Below are positions 8,034-17,546 of a stretch of 64,000 nucleotides of DNA, one piece after another (the stretch's first letter is position 1; each line of letters starts with the position of its first letter). The stretch is from Comamonas badia DSM 17552 (GTDB lineage Bacteria; Pseudomonadota; Gammaproteobacteria; Burkholderiales; Burkholderiaceae_C), in contig NZ_AXVM01000002.1 of NCBI RefSeq assembly GCF_000484635.1, forward strand, positions 186,001 to 250,000, read 5' to 3'. Position numbers and translations under genes: made by a program. The notes under the pieces were generated by a model. It searched no databases and was not told where the DNA came from. It worked only from the letters and a program-made list of their open reading frames with translations.

Positions 8034-9007
8034 GAACCGGGCTGCCCGTCCTGAGCCAGGCCGCTGCCCGCCTCATCGGCCACCAGGTACAGCGGGCGCT
8101 GCTTGACCTCGTCATAGATGCGTGCCACATATTCCGACAGCAGCCCTATGGACACCAGCTGCACCCCGCTCAGGAACATCATGCCCACCACCAGCGTGGC
8201 ATAGCCCGGCACATCGATGCCGTTGAAGAAGTAATCCAGCACCACCCACAGGCCGTAGCCCATGGCCGAAACCGCCAGCACCACCCCCAGCAGCCCCAGC
8301 AGGCGCAGCGGCACGGCGGTGAACGCGAACAGCCCGGTGGTGCCCAGGCGCAGCGCGCCGCGCAGGCCGAAGCTGCTGTGCCCCGCGGCGCGCGGCAGCG
8401 GGTCGTAATCGAGCGCCACGCTGGGAAAGCCGACCCAGGCGTAGAGCCCCTTCATGAAGCGGTGGCGCTCGGGCAGCTTGAGCAGCGCATCGACCACGCG
8501 CCGGTCCATGAGCCGGAAATCCCCCGCATCGCGCGGAATGCGCACCCGGCTGCCCCAGTTGACGATGTCGTAGAACCACGGCACCAGCTTGCGGTGCAGC
8601 CCTGACTGGTCTTCCCGCGTGCGCCGCACCGCATACACCACGTCCGCCCCCTGCTGCCAGTGGCGCAGCATGTCGGCCAGCAGCGCCGTCGGGTGCTGGC
8701 CATCGGCATCCATCAGCACCACCACCTCGCCGCGCGCGGCGGCGATGCCGGCGGTCAGCGCCGCCTCCTTGCCGAAATTGCGCGACAGCTGCACCAGGCG
8801 CAGCGCGGGTTCGCTGGCGCACAGGCCGCGGACCACGGATTCGGTAGCGTCACGGCTGCCGTCGTTGACCACCACCAGTTCCACCCGCGGCGAGAGCGCC
8901 CGCAGGGCGGCCAGGGTCTGCGCCGCCACCGCCGGCAGCGATGCCGCCTCGTTGTACGCCGGCATGACGCAGGAAATGGAAGGAAGCTGCTGCGCGCGTG
9001 GGGACAT
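8030..9007 (-). CDS. family 2 glycosyltransferase, polyprenyl-phosphate sugar synthase type
   Basis: Transfers a sugar from a nucleotide donor to undecaprenyl phosphate on the cytoplasmic face (GtrB/ArnC/DPM1 type). The 325-residue protein has the GT-A motifs MPAYNEAASLP, VVVNDGSRD and the metal-binding VLMDADGQHP. Two C-terminal transmembrane helices follow, as in GtrB and ArnC. The ATG at 9007 has AAGGTG just upstream, and the protein then starts directly before the conserved ISCVMPAYNE strand. It is coupled to the GtrA gene by an ATGA overlap. With the deacetylase and ArnT-like genes it would complete a set for making, flipping and transferring a lipid-linked sugar. Confidence 0.88.
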   Translation of the reverse strand: MSPRAQQLPSISCVMPAYNEAASLPAVAAQTLAALRALSPRVELVVVNDGSRDATESVVRGLCASEPALRLVQLSRNFGKEAALTAGIAAARGEVVVLMDADGQHPTALLADMLRHWQQGADVVYAVRRTREDQSGLHRKLVPWFYDIVNWGSRVRIPRDAGDFRLMDRRVVDALLKLPERHRFMKGLYAWVGFPSVALDYDPLPRAAGHSSFGLRGALRLGTTGLFAFTAVPLRLLGLLGVVLAVSAMGYGLWVVLDYFFNGIDVPGYATLVVGMMFLSGVQLVSIGLLSEYVARIYDEVKQRPLYLVADEAGSGLAQDGQPGS

Positions 9008-9663
9008 CGAACACCTTGAACGGACTCGGTCCGCGCCACCGTGCGCGAACCAATGGCCGATTTTCACCGAGTCAGGCGCGCGCAATGCGCCAGCCCCTCT
9101 GCAATCCACACGGAAATTGCGGCCTGCAGCACTTTGGAATGGCCGATCGACGGGACGCCATGCACTGCCCGCGCGGGGATGCCACTGCGCCATCGCGCAA
9201 AAACCAAGTTCCGTGCGCGGATTTATTTTTGCCACCTCAGACACGTTTTTTATAATGGTTGCGTGTTTTACAACCTGCGCAGCAGGTAATCCGGCCCGGT
9301 TCAACAGGTTCTGACGCGGGCTGGAACACGGCAGGGCACAGCATCCCGCGGATGCGCCGCACCTGCCACGGCCGAAGTTTCGGCCTCGATGCCCAGGATG
9401 GACGGCATGGCGCTCGTGCCCCGTTTTCATCCGCGCACCGGCTCTTGCGCACCATTTCCCGCGTGCCATCCGAGCCGCCCGGCCGCCCCGGAAGGCGGCC
9501 AACTTCCCCGGCAACGTCCGCCGTGTGCGTCCCTTTTGCGGGCAGGCACTTTGGGCGATGTCACTGCATCGGGGTTGTGTGTTTTTTGCACGCTTCGGCC
9601 ATCGTGCCCCGCGCGCCTGCATGGCCGCGGGGTGAGTTCAATCCACAGGAAAGAACCCACCAG
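9008..9663. other. gene-free 656-bp region between the GT2 gene and proV
   Basis: No convincing gene is seen on either strand. It contains a strong promoter-like sequence at 9229-9256 pointing to proV and about 400 bases of leader. Two perfect hairpins lie in that leader: 9370-9385 (GGCCGA stem, AGTT loop) and 9481-9500 (GGCCGCC stem). The part nearest the GT2 gene (9008-9228) should carry its promoter, but no clear hexamers stand out. Confidence 0.6.
9229..9256 (+). promoter_or_regulatory. sigma-70 promoter candidate for the proVWX block
   Basis: TTGCCA at 9229-9234, a 16-base spacer, and a perfect TATAAT at 9251-9256 within an AT-rich island. Transcription would begin near 9263, leaving a leader of about 400 bases before the proV ATG at 9664. 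Confidence 0.6.
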
Positions 9664-10953
9664 ATGGCCAAATCGATCACCATCGACAAGGTATACAAAA
9701 TTTTCGGCGAAACGCCGGATGAAGCGCTGCGCCTGGCGCGCGAAGGCGTCTCCAAGCAGGAAATCCTGGAGCGCACCGGCCAATCCATCGGCGTCTTCAA
9801 TGCGAGCTTTCGCATAGAGGCCGGTGAAATCTTCGTCGTCATGGGCCTCTCCGGCTCGGGCAAGTCGACGCTGGTGCGCCTGCTCAACCGCCTGATCGCA
9901 CCGACAGCCGGACGCATCTTCGTCAACGACCAGAACATCCTCGATCTTGACGAACGCCAGTTGCGCCAGCTGCGGCGCAAGGACATCTCCATGGTGTTCC
10001 AGTCGTTCGCGCTGATGCCGCATCTGTCGGTGCTGGAGAACACTGCCTTCGGGCTGGAGTTGGCGGGCGTGGACAAGGCAGCGCGCGAGAGCGCCGCCAG
10101 GGAGGCGCTGGCGCAGGTGGGCCTGGCGGGCTGGGAGGCAAGCTACCCCGATGAACTCTCGGGCGGCATGCAGCAGCGCGTGGGCCTGGCCAGGGCGCTG
10201 GCGGCGGACCCTTCCATTTTGCTGATGGACGAGGCCTTCTCGGCACTCGACCCCATCATCCGCACCGAGATGCAGAGCGAGCTGCTGCGCCTGCAGGAAG
10301 CCAGGCGCCGCACCATCGTCTTCATCTCGCACGACCTGGACGAGGCGATGCGCATCGGCGACCACATCGCCATCATGAAGGACGGGCAGGTGGTGCAGGT
10401 CGGCACGCCGGATGAAATCCTGCGCGCTCCGGCCAACGACTATGTGCGCGAATTCGTGCGTGGCGTGGATGCGGCCGCGGTCTTCAAGGCGCGCGACATC
10501 GCGCGCCAGTCGCTCACGGTGATTTCCGAACAGGGCGACCGCGGCTGCCGCGCGGCGCTGCGCATCCTGGAGGATTCCGACCGCGACGTGGCCTATGTGC
10601 TCAGCCCGCGCAAGCAGTACCTGGGCGCCGTCTCGTCGCAATCGCTGCGCGATGCGCTGCGCGGGCACCAGGGCCCGCTGGGGCTGAAACATGCCTATCT
10701 CAAGGACGCACCGCCCCTGCCCGCGGACACGCCGGTGGCCGAGCTGTACGGCGCGATGACCAACGCGCCCTGCCCGCTGCCGGTGGTGGACGAGGCCGGG
10801 CAGTACCTCGGCGTGGTGAGCCGCACGACGCTGATGCGCTTTCTCGACCGCGACACGCCGCCGATGCTGCCGCTGCAGCCCGAAGTGGCGCCGCTGCAGC
10901 TCAACCCGCACTACCCGCACCAGGCGGCCGATCCGGTCGTCAAGGCGGCGTGA
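9664..10953 (+). CDS. proV: glycine betaine/proline ABC transporter ATP-binding subunit
   Basis: The ATPase of a ProU-type osmoprotectant importer, acting on the inner face of the membrane with ProW. The 429-residue protein has Walker [10 protein letters not shown] at about residues 61-69, the ABC signature LSGGMQQR at 165-172 and Walker [13 protein letters not shown] near 186. The C-terminal third (about 275-405) is a pair of CBS-like repeats, the part that senses ionic strength in OpuA. The N-terminal [11 protein letters not shown] helix is the usual ProV extension. The ATG at 9664 follows CAGGAAAG. proW starts 17 bases after the stop. A promoter with a long leader lies upstream. Confidence 0.95.
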   Translation: MAKSITIDKVYKIFGETPDEALRLAREGVSKQEILERTGQSIGVFNASFRIEAGEIFVVMGLSGSGKSTLVRLLNRLIAPTAGRIFVNDQNILDLDERQLRQLRRKDISMVFQSFALMPHLSVLENTAFGLELAGVDKAARESAAREALAQVGLAGWEASYPDELSGGMQQRVGLARALAADPSILLMDEAFSALDPIIRTEMQSELLRLQEARRRTIVFISHDLDEAMRIGDHIAIMKDGQVVQVGTPDEILRAPANDYVREFVRGVDAAAVFKARDIARQSLTVISEQGDRGCRAALRILEDSDRDVAYVLSPRKQYLGAVSSQSLRDALRGHQGPLGLKHAYLKDAPPLPADTPVAELYGAMTNAPCPLPVVDEAGQYLGVVSRTTLMRFLDRDTPPMLPLQPEVAPLQLNPHYPHQAADPVVKAA

Positions 10954-10970
10954 CACGCAAAGGAATCACC

Positions 10971-12059
10971 ATGGCCACCGAAGCCTCCTCTGATCCATGG
11001 AGCGCCGCCAGCACACCGGCGGCCCCTGCCGATCCTTCCGCAACCACCGACGCCTGGGGTGCCGCCACCGAAGGCACCCAGGGCGGCGCCAGCTGGCTCG
11101 ATTCCAGCGCCAGCGCGGCGCCGCCCGATGGCGACGGCGGCGGCCTCGCCGCGCTCTGGCACCAGATCACCACCGACGGCCTGCCGGTGCAGGGCCCCAT
11201 CAACGACGGCCTGGCGTGGGTCGTCGATCATTTCCGCCCCTTCTTTCAGGCCGTTCGCACGCCCATCGACGCCATTCTTTCGGGCATTTCGGATGGTCTG
11301 CTGGCCGTACCCTGGCCATTGATGGTGCTGCTCATCGCGCTCATCGCCTGGCAGTTTGCCGGGCGCTGGCTGGCGCTGGCCACGGCCGTCTCGCTGCTGG
11401 CCGTGGCGCTGCTCGGCATCTGGAACGACACCATGGTCACGCTGGCGCTGGTGTTCACCTCGCTGCTGTTCTGCGTGCTCATCGGCCTGCCGCTGGGCGT
11501 GTGGCTCGCGGCCAGCGAGCGCGCGCAGCGCATCACGCGCCCGATCCTGGATGCGATGCAGACCACGCCGGCCTTCGTCTACCTGGTGCCCGTCGTCATG
11601 CTGTTCGGCATCGGCAACGTGCCGGGCGTGATCGTCACCATCGTCTTCGCGCTGCCGCCGCTGGTGCGCCTGACCAACCTCGGCATCCGCCAGGTGCGGC
11701 CCGACCTGATCGAGGCCAGCCGCGCCTACGGCGCCTCGCCCGCGCAGCTGCTGCTGAAGGTGCAGCTGCCGCTGGCCATGCCGTCCATCATGGCCGGCAT
11801 CAACCAGTCGCTGATGCTCAGTCTCTCCATGGTCGTCATCGCTTCGATGATCGCCGTCGGCGGCCTGGGACAGATGGTGCTGCGCGGCATCGGGCGCCTG
11901 GACATGGGCCTGGCGACCGTCGGCGGCCTGGGCATCGTGCTGCTGGCCATCGTGCTCGACCGCATCACGCAGGCCATGGGCGAGCCGCAGCGCGGCGGCC
12001 AGCGCTGGTGGCACGGCGGACCGTTGGGCGCGCTGCTGCGCATTACCCATAAACCATAG
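10971..12059 (+). CDS. proW: glycine betaine/proline ABC transporter permease
   Basis: The membrane-spanning subunit of the ProU importer. The 362-residue protein has a Ser/Ala-rich hydrophilic N-terminus of about 60 residues and then the permease core, with the coupling EAA-type motif [14 protein letters not shown] near residue 245. The ATG at 10971 has AAAGGA six bases upstream and is preferred to an in-frame ATG at 10950. The TAG stop is part of a copy of the dispersed repeat (ATAGCT), so the last few residues may be repeat-derived. It sits between proV and proX in one transcription direction. Confidence 0.94.
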   Translation: MATEASSDPWSAASTPAAPADPSATTDAWGAATEGTQGGASWLDSSASAAPPDGDGGGLAALWHQITTDGLPVQGPINDGLAWVVDHFRPFFQAVRTPIDAILSGISDGLLAVPWPLMVLLIALIAWQFAGRWLALATAVSLLAVALLGIWNDTMVTLALVFTSLLFCVLIGLPLGVWLAASERAQRITRPILDAMQTTPAFVYLVPVVMLFGIGNVPGVIVTIVFALPPLVRLTNLGIRQVRPDLIEASRAYGASPAQLLLKVQLPLAMPSIMAGINQSLMLSLSMVVIASMIAVGGLGQMVLRGIGRLDMGLATVGGLGIVLLAIVLDRITQAMGEPQRGGQRWWHGGPLGALLRITHKP

Positions 12060-12110
12060 CTTTCAGCGCTTGTCCAGCAAGCGTTACAACCACTTTTCAT
12101 TCAAATTTTT
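12054..12110 (+). repeat. dispersed palindromic element between proW and proX
   Basis: Left end ATAGCTTTCAGCGCTTG, loop TCCAG, then CAAGCG, with right end CACTTTTCATTCAAATT. The right end is almost identical to the copy at 61981. The TAG in ATAGCT is the stop codon of proW, and the element fills nearly all of the proW-proX gap. Confidence 0.75.
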
Positions 12111-12126
12111 GCCCAAGGAGAACACC

Positions 12127-13137
12127 ATGTTCCAACCCTCCCGCATCCGCCGCCTGCTGGTGCTTGCCACCCTGGCCAGCACCTTCGCCGTCGCGGCCAG
12201 CGCGGCCGACCTGCCCGGCAAGGGCGTGAAGGTGCTGCCGCTCAAGAGCTCGATCGCCGAGGAGACCTTCCAGACGCTGCTGGTGATGAAGGCACTCACC
12301 CAGCTCGGCTACGACGTGCAGCCGATCAAGGAGGTGGAATACCCCACGGCGCACATCGCCATCGGCAACGGCGACGCCACCTTCCTGGCCGACCACTGGA
12401 ACCCGCTGCATGCCGATTACTACAAGAACGCCGGCGGCGACGCCAAGCTGTTTCGCGAGGGCATCTTCTCGCCCAATGCCGCGCAGGGCTATCTGATCGA
12501 CAAGAAGACCGCCGACGAATACAAAATCACCAACATCGGCCAGCTCAAGGACCCCAAGCTCGCCCAGCTGTTCGACAGCGATGGTGACGGCAAGGCGGAC
12601 CTGACCGGCTGCAACCCGGGCTGGGGCTGCGAAGCGGTGATCGAGCACCAGCTCACCGCCTTCGATCTGCGCAAGACGGTGACGCACCAGCAGGGCAGCT
12701 ATTCGGCGCTGATCGCCGACACCATCACGCGCCACAAGGCCGGCAAGCCCATCCTCTACTACACCTGGACGCCCTACTGGGTGAGCAACGTGCTCAAGCC
12801 CGGCCAGGACGTGGTGTGGCTGGAGGTGCCGTTCTCGTCGCTCCCCGGTGAGCAGAAAGACATCGACACCAAGCTGCCCAACGGCAAGAACTACGGCTTC
12901 GTGGTGAACAACCAGCAGATCGTCGCCAACAAGGCCTGGTGCGAGGCCAACCCGGCGGCGGCCAAGCTGTTCTCGATCATGGAGCTGCCGATCGCCGACA
13001 TCAATGCCGAGAACTACCTGATGAGCCAGGGCCAGAACAAGGCCGCGGATATCGAACGCCACACCGACCAGTGGATCAAGGCGCACCAGCAGACCTGGGA
13101 CGGCTGGCTCAAGCAGGCGCGCGCGGCGGCCAGGTAA
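12127..13137 (+). CDS. proX: glycine betaine/proline ABC transporter substrate-binding protein, first copy
   Basis: The periplasmic binding protein that delivers betaine or proline to ProVW. The 336-residue precursor has a Sec signal peptide ending near residue 26 (AASA). The mature part shows the family features [20 protein letters not shown] and TWTPYWV, with aromatic residues that usually form the betaine cage. Just before the last Cys-rich motif is DSDGDGKAD, which fits the DxDxDG pattern of calcium loops. AAGGAG precedes the ATG by eight bases. A second copy lies at 14780-15832; a 240-bp block in the middle of the two differs at only four bases. Confidence 0.94.
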   Translation: MFQPSRIRRLLVLATLASTFAVAASAADLPGKGVKVLPLKSSIAEETFQTLLVMKALTQLGYDVQPIKEVEYPTAHIAIGNGDATFLADHWNPLHADYYKNAGGDAKLFREGIFSPNAAQGYLIDKKTADEYKITNIGQLKDPKLAQLFDSDGDGKADLTGCNPGWGCEAVIEHQLTAFDLRKTVTHQQGSYSALIADTITRHKAGKPILYYTWTPYWVSNVLKPGQDVVWLEVPFSSLPGEQKDIDTKLPNGKNYGFVVNNQQIVANKAWCEANPAAAKLFSIMELPIADINAENYLMSQGQNKAADIERHTDQWIKAHQQTWDGWLKQARAAAR

Positions 13138-13205
13138 GCCCTCCACAACCATCGCGAGACATCTGAAACACCCGCCTCGCCGCACGCGAGACTTCAAGGA
13201 CCGAT

Positions 13206-14672
13206 ATGGATTTCAATGCCTTCACCCATGCCCTGCAGCAAGCGCTGGGGTCGCAGACCCCGCAGGTGCTCGGCGCCCTGGCCATCCTGGTGGTGGGCTG
13301 GCTGCTCGCCGTCATCGTGCGCGCCGCCACGCGCCGCGGACTCAGGATGCTGCGCGTCAATGAACGCATCAGCGCCGGCACCCACGCCACCCTCCGCATG
13401 GAGGAGGCCGCCGCCACCGGCGTCTTCTGGCTCGTCCTGCTGGCCACCCTGGTCGCCACGCTCAATTCGCTGGACCTGACGCTGCTGTCCGCGCCACTGG
13501 CGCAGATCGTGCAGGACGTGGTGGGCTACGTGCCGCACCTGGCCGCCGGCGCGGTGCTGGCGCTGGTCGCCTGGCTGCTGGCCACGCTGCTGCGCGCCAT
13601 GGCCGCCAAGGCCCTGGGCGCCACCACGCTGGACGAGCGCCTGTCACAGGAAGCCGGCATGGCGCCCATGAGCCGCCATGCGGCCAACGTGCTGTTCTGG
13701 CTGGTGATGCTGTTCTTCCTGCCGGCCATCCTGGGCGCCCTGCGTCTGGAGGGTGTGCTGGAGCCGGTGCGCAGCCTGCTGGCCCAGCTCCTCGGCTACC
13801 TGCCCAATGCCTTTGGCGCGGCGATGATCGCGCTCGCCGGCTACGCCGTGGCCCGCATCCTGCGGGCGCTGGTGGGCAACCTGCTGGCCGCGGCGGGCGC
13901 GCAGCGGCTGAACGGCAGCATCGGTCTGGACAAGAGCGTGCAATTGCCCCGCCTGGGCGGCACGCTGGTGTTCCTCCTGGTTTTCGTGCCCTCGCTGATC
14001 GCCGCGCTGGATGCGCTCAGGATAGACGCCATCTCGCGCCCGGCCACGCAGGTGCTGGAGCAGGTGCTGGGCGCCACGCCGCACCTGCTCGCGGCCTGCA
14101 TCATCCTGCTGCTGACCTGGTACGTGGCGCGCTTTGCCGCCGGCCTGCTCGCCCGCCTGCTGGCCAGCGCCGGGGCCGACGCCCTGCCCGGCAAGCTCGG
14201 GCTGGGCGAAGCGCTGTCCGGCGCATTGCGCCCATCGCAGCTGGCCGGCCGGCTGGTGATGTTCTTCGCCCTGCTGTTCGCCGCGGTGGAGGCCGCCTCG
14301 CAACTGGGGTTCGACCAGGTCAGCGAGGTGGTGACCACCTTCATCGGCTTTGGCGGCGACATCATCCTCGGCAGCGCCATTCTGATGGCCGGTTTCTGGC
14401 TCTCCAGCCTGGCCGCCAGCGCCATTGCACGCACCGGCAAGGAAGGCAGCACCTTTGCCGCCCATCTGGCGCGTTTTGCCATCCTGGGCCTGGTCACCGC
14501 CATGGGCCTGCGCGCCATGGGTATCGCCAATGAAATCGTGCAACTGGCCTTCGGCCTGACGCTGGGCGCCGTGGCCGTGGCCTTCGCCCTGGCCTTTGGC
14601 CTGGGCGGACGCCAGGCCGCCGCCACGCTGCTGGAGCATGGCGTCACCCGGCTGCTGCGCAAGAAGGATTAG
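13206..14672 (+). CDS. mechanosensitive channel-type membrane protein with TM-helix repeats
   Basis: A 488-residue protein made of repeated hydrophobic units, each with the pattern of a helix followed by an amphipathic stretch (for example AILVVGWLLAVIVR near the start and TLGAVAVAFALAFGLGG near the end). This matches the conserved TM-helix repeat family related to mechanosensitive ion channels. The final segment, LAFGLTLGAVAVAFALAFG followed by GGRQAA, resembles the pore helix of MscS. Lying between two proX genes, it could vent solute on down-shock, the reverse of what ProU does. A strong hairpin terminator follows the stop. Confidence 0.8.
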   Translation: MDFNAFTHALQQALGSQTPQVLGALAILVVGWLLAVIVRAATRRGLRMLRVNERISAGTHATLRMEEAAATGVFWLVLLATLVATLNSLDLTLLSAPLAQIVQDVVGYVPHLAAGAVLALVAWLLATLLRAMAAKALGATTLDERLSQEAGMAPMSRHAANVLFWLVMLFFLPAILGALRLEGVLEPVRSLLAQLLGYLPNAFGAAMIALAGYAVARILRALVGNLLAAAGAQRLNGSIGLDKSVQLPRLGGTLVFLLVFVPSLIAALDALRIDAISRPATQVLEQVLGATPHLLAACIILLLTWYVARFAAGLLARLLASAGADALPGKLGLGEALSGALRPSQLAGRLVMFFALLFAAVEAASQLGFDQVSEVVTTFIGFGGDIILGSAILMAGFWLSSLAASAIARTGKEGSTFAAHLARFAILGLVTAMGLRAMGIANEIVQLAFGLTLGAVAVAFALAFGLGGRQAAATLLEHGVTRLLRKKD

Positions 14673-14685
14673 GCGTTCCATCCCC

Positions 14686-14713
14686 GGCGTTGCCCGCGCG
14701 GGCAACGCCTTTC
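14686..14713 (+). terminator. rho-independent terminator after the channel gene
   Basis: A perfect 10-bp stem GGCGTTGCCC/GGGCAACGCC with a GCGC loop (14686-14709) followed by TTTCCC. It separates the proVWX-channel unit from the second proX. Confidence 0.75.
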
Positions 14714-14779
14714 CCTGGGCGCCGCGCGCGCCCGCCGTCGACCTCGCCGACCCGTTCGGCATGAAAGGAAGCACCCCGC

Positions 14780-15832
14780 ATGCACCTGCTTTTGCAGAGA
14801 AACCCATCCCCGTCATTTTTTCTTCAGCCGCTGCGCCCCAGCCTGCTGGCCGGCGCCTTGGCGCTGGGCATGGCCCTGGGCGGCGGCGCCAGCTTCGCCG
14901 CGGATCAGCCCGGCAAGGGCATCCAGGTGCAGCCGGTCAAAAGCTCGGTGGCCGAAGAGCTGTTCCAGCACATCGTGGTGTTCAAGGCGCTCGAAGCACT
15001 GGGCTACGAAGTGCTGCCCTACAAGGAGGTGGACTACCCCACCGCCTACATGTCGATCGCCAACGGCGACGCCACCTTCATCGCCACCCACTGGAACCCG
15101 CTGCACGCCGATTACTACAAGAACGCCGGCGGCGACGCCAAGCTGTTTCGCGAGGGCATCTTCTCGCCCAATGCCGCGCAGGGCTATCTGATCGACAAGA
15201 AGACCGCCGACGAATACAAAATCACCAACATCGGTCAGCTCAAGGACCCCAAGCTAGCCCAGCTGTTCGACAGCGATGGCGACGGCAAGGCGGACCTGAC
15301 CGGCTGCAACCCGGGCTGGGGCTGCGAGGGTGTGATCGAACACCAGCTCACCGCCTTCGACCTGCGCAAGACGGTGACGCACCAGCAGGGCAACTACTCG
15401 GCGCTGATCGCGGACACCGTGGCGCGCCACAACGCAGGCAAGCCCGTCTTCTACTACACCTGGACGCCGTACTGGGTCAGCAACGTCATGAAGCCCGGCA
15501 AGGACGTGGTGTGGCTGGAGGTGCCGTTTTCCTCCCTGCCGGGCGAGGGCAAGGGCACCGACACCAGGCTGCCCAACGGCAAGAACTACGGCTTCACCGT
15601 CAACAACCAGCAAATCGTCGCCAACAAGGCATGGTGCGAAGCCAATCCGGCGGCGGCCAGGCTGTTTGCCATCATGCAAATCCCGCTGGCCGACATCAAC
15701 GCCGAGAACTACCTGATGAGCCAGGGCGAAGCCAAGCCCGCGGACATCCAGCGCCACGCAGAACAGTGGATCAAGGCCAACCAGAAAACGGTGGACGGCT
15801 GGCTGGCGCAGGCGCGCGCCGCCGCGCAATAG
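14780..15832 (+). CDS. glycine betaine/proline ABC transporter substrate-binding protein, second copy
   Basis: A paralogue of the ProX at 12127-13137, 350 residues, with a longer signal peptide ending near residue 40 (GASFA). All binding motifs of the first copy are present, including [29 protein letters not shown] and TWTPYWV. It is preceded by a terminator, so it is probably transcribed apart from proVW and may supply ProVW with a protein of different affinity. The N-terminal 80 residues and the signal peptide differ clearly from the first copy, while bases 15088-15327 are nearly identical to 12393-12632, which points to gene conversion. GGAAG lies upstream of the ATG. Confidence 0.92.
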   Translation: MHLLLQRNPSPSFFLQPLRPSLLAGALALGMALGGGASFAADQPGKGIQVQPVKSSVAEELFQHIVVFKALEALGYEVLPYKEVDYPTAYMSIANGDATFIATHWNPLHADYYKNAGGDAKLFREGIFSPNAAQGYLIDKKTADEYKITNIGQLKDPKLAQLFDSDGDGKADLTGCNPGWGCEGVIEHQLTAFDLRKTVTHQQGNYSALIADTVARHNAGKPVFYYTWTPYWVSNVMKPGKDVVWLEVPFSSLPGEGKGTDTRLPNGKNYGFTVNNQQIVANKAWCEANPAAARLFAIMQIPLADINAENYLMSQGEAKPADIQRHAEQWIKANQKTVDGWLAQARAAAQ

Positions 15833-15876
15833 CCCGCCCACGGCACCGTTTTCCCTGAAAAAAAGGAGTCCCATCC

Positions 15877-16869
15877 ATGCACACGCATACCAACATCCTC
15901 CGCACGCTCCCGCTCTGCGCGGCGGCGCTCCTGCTCGGCCTGCCCGGTGCGGCATCGGCCCAGTCACAGGTCCGGCTCAGCGGCTTTCTGGACGTCGGCG
16001 TCTACCACGGCTTTGACCGCGCCACGCATGTCGGCACCATCCAGCGCAGCAACGTCGCCCTGTCGGGCAGCGAAGACCTGGGCGGCGGCCTGAAGGCCGG
16101 TTTCCGCTTCAGTTCGCGCTTTGAAATGGGCACCGGCGCCATCGAGGGCGACGGCGCCAAGCCGTTCTGGCACGACGAAGCCACCCTGGGCCTGAGCGGC
16201 AGCTGGGGCAGCCTGCGCATGGGCCGCGCCCTGACCGCCCTGTGGGCCTACGACTGGGAGTTCGACCCCTGGGCCAACTTCAACCGCATCGCCTCGCCCG
16301 CCTGGTACTACTGGCACGCTCTGGCGCCGACGGACCGCGTGAGCAACAACGGCAGCGCCGAATACGGCCGCATGAACAACGGGTTTTTCTATGATTCGCC
16401 CGCGTTTTCCGGCGTGACGCTGCACCTGAGCGCAAGCCCTGACCGCACCGCGGCGCCGGGCAGCCAGGGGCGCGGGTATTCGGCAGCCATGCGCTACCAC
16501 GGCGGTCCCATCGCCGCCATGCTGGCGCATGAGCGCAACGGCAGCGGCGACAAGGCCACCTTCCTCGGCGGCAAATACGCGGCCGGCGCCTTTGCCGTGA
16601 TGGCGGCCTTGGACTATTCCCGTACCGGCGGTGGCGGCGCCAGCGCACGCGCCCTGACGCTGGGCGCCACTTACGCGACGGGCGCCACCACCCTCAAGGC
16701 AGGCTACGGCCGCCAGCGCACGGGTGGCGTCACCAACCATTTCGCTTCGCTGGGCGCAGACTACGCCCTGTCCAAGCGCAGCACCGCATACGTGAGCCTG
16801 GGCCACCAGAAGCCCTCCGGCGCACGTTCAGCGACCGCCTTCGGCGTTGGTCTGTCTCACGCGTTCTGA
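15877..16869 (+). CDS. outer-membrane porin, Gram-negative trimeric type
   Basis: A 330-residue precursor with a signal peptide ending near residue 28 (AASA), followed by VRLSGFLDVGVY, the usual first strand of Burkholderiales porins. The chain alternates hydrophobic and polar residues through many beta strands and ends in a phenylalanine (GVGLSHAF), the signal for outer-membrane insertion. The GRALTALWAYDWEFDP segment corresponds to the constriction-loop region. AAAGGAG lies 14 bases before the ATG. Its position directly after the second proX, with a 44-bp gap, suggests co-transcription and a route for the osmoprotectant across the outer membrane, which is inference. Confidence 0.9.
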   Translation: MHTHTNILRTLPLCAAALLLGLPGAASAQSQVRLSGFLDVGVYHGFDRATHVGTIQRSNVALSGSEDLGGGLKAGFRFSSRFEMGTGAIEGDGAKPFWHDEATLGLSGSWGSLRMGRALTALWAYDWEFDPWANFNRIASPAWYYWHALAPTDRVSNNGSAEYGRMNNGFFYDSPAFSGVTLHLSASPDRTAAPGSQGRGYSAAMRYHGGPIAAMLAHERNGSGDKATFLGGKYAAGAFAVMAALDYSRTGGGGASARALTLGATYATGATTLKAGYGRQRTGGVTNHFASLGADYALSKRSTAYVSLGHQKPSGARSATAFGVGLSHAF

Positions 16870-16917
16870 CCCGGTTCCGTGCATTGCCGCCATCCCCAGT
16901 TGAAGGAATCCATCCCA

Positions 16918-17382
16918 GTGTTTCAATTGTTCTCCCACCTGTGCCGTTCGTGGCTGCTCGCGCTGGTCGCCACGGTGTGCCTGCTGCCCTTGCAGGCCCA
17001 TGCCGCAAGCTATGTGAGCGTCAAAGGCGCCACCGTGAACGTGCGCGCGCAGCCCACCACCCGGGCTGCCGTGCAATGGCAGCTTGATCGCGGCTACCCG
17101 CTGCGCGTGCTGCAAAAGAAAGGGCAATGGCTGCAGGTGGCCGACTACGAGGCCACGCTGGGCTGGCTCTTCGCGCCGCTGGCAAGCACCACGCCACACC
17201 GCATCGTGACCGCACCCAAGGCGCGCCTGCGGGCAGGGCCCGGCACCAGCCACCGCATCCTGACCACCTTGCAGCAAGGCGAAATCCTGCGCACGCTGGA
17301 AACCCGCAAGGGCTGGGTGCTGGTACGGCTCGCCGGTGGAACGCAGGGGTGGATGGCGCGCAGTCTGACGTGGGGTTGGTAG
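16918..17382 (+). CDS. secreted protein with two bacterial SH3 domains
   Basis: A 154-residue protein with a signal peptide ending near residue 29 (LQAHA). Two SH3b domains follow: the first contains VNVRAQPTTRAAV and GWLFAPL, the second KARLRAGPGTSHRIL and GWMARSLTW. Such periplasmic proteins are usually thought to bind peptidoglycan or partner proteins; no catalytic domain is present. The start is GTG at 16918 because GAAGGA lies nine bases upstream and the signal peptide begins there; a GTG at 16879 would add 13 residues that do not fit a signal peptide. The neighbours give no clue to its function. Confidence 0.8.
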   Translation: MFQLFSHLCRSWLLALVATVCLLPLQAHAASYVSVKGATVNVRAQPTTRAAVQWQLDRGYPLRVLQKKGQWLQVADYEATLGWLFAPLASTTPHRIVTAPKARLRAGPGTSHRILTTLQQGEILRTLETRKGWVLVRLAGGTQGWMARSLTWGW

Positions 17383-17546
17383 CCCACGGCGAGGTGCTGC
17401 ATTTCGCCAAGTTCCTTGCCTTGCGCAACGCCCCTTCCGCCGCCCAACAGGCGGTAAAACAGGACGCCGCCACCTCCCACGCACGCCATCAGGCTGATCT
17501 GTCCGGCTACCGCTTCGACCGCGACGAGGCCAATACCCGTTGAGGC

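Noticed and set aside
17383-17546. A hydrophobic stretch on the minus strand after the toxin gene, readable as IGLVAVEAVAG and VGGGGVLFYRLLGG
   Set aside because: It may be a fragment of a membrane protein, but it has no start with a ribosome site, no recognised family and overlaps the SH3 gene, so no gene or pseudogene is called.
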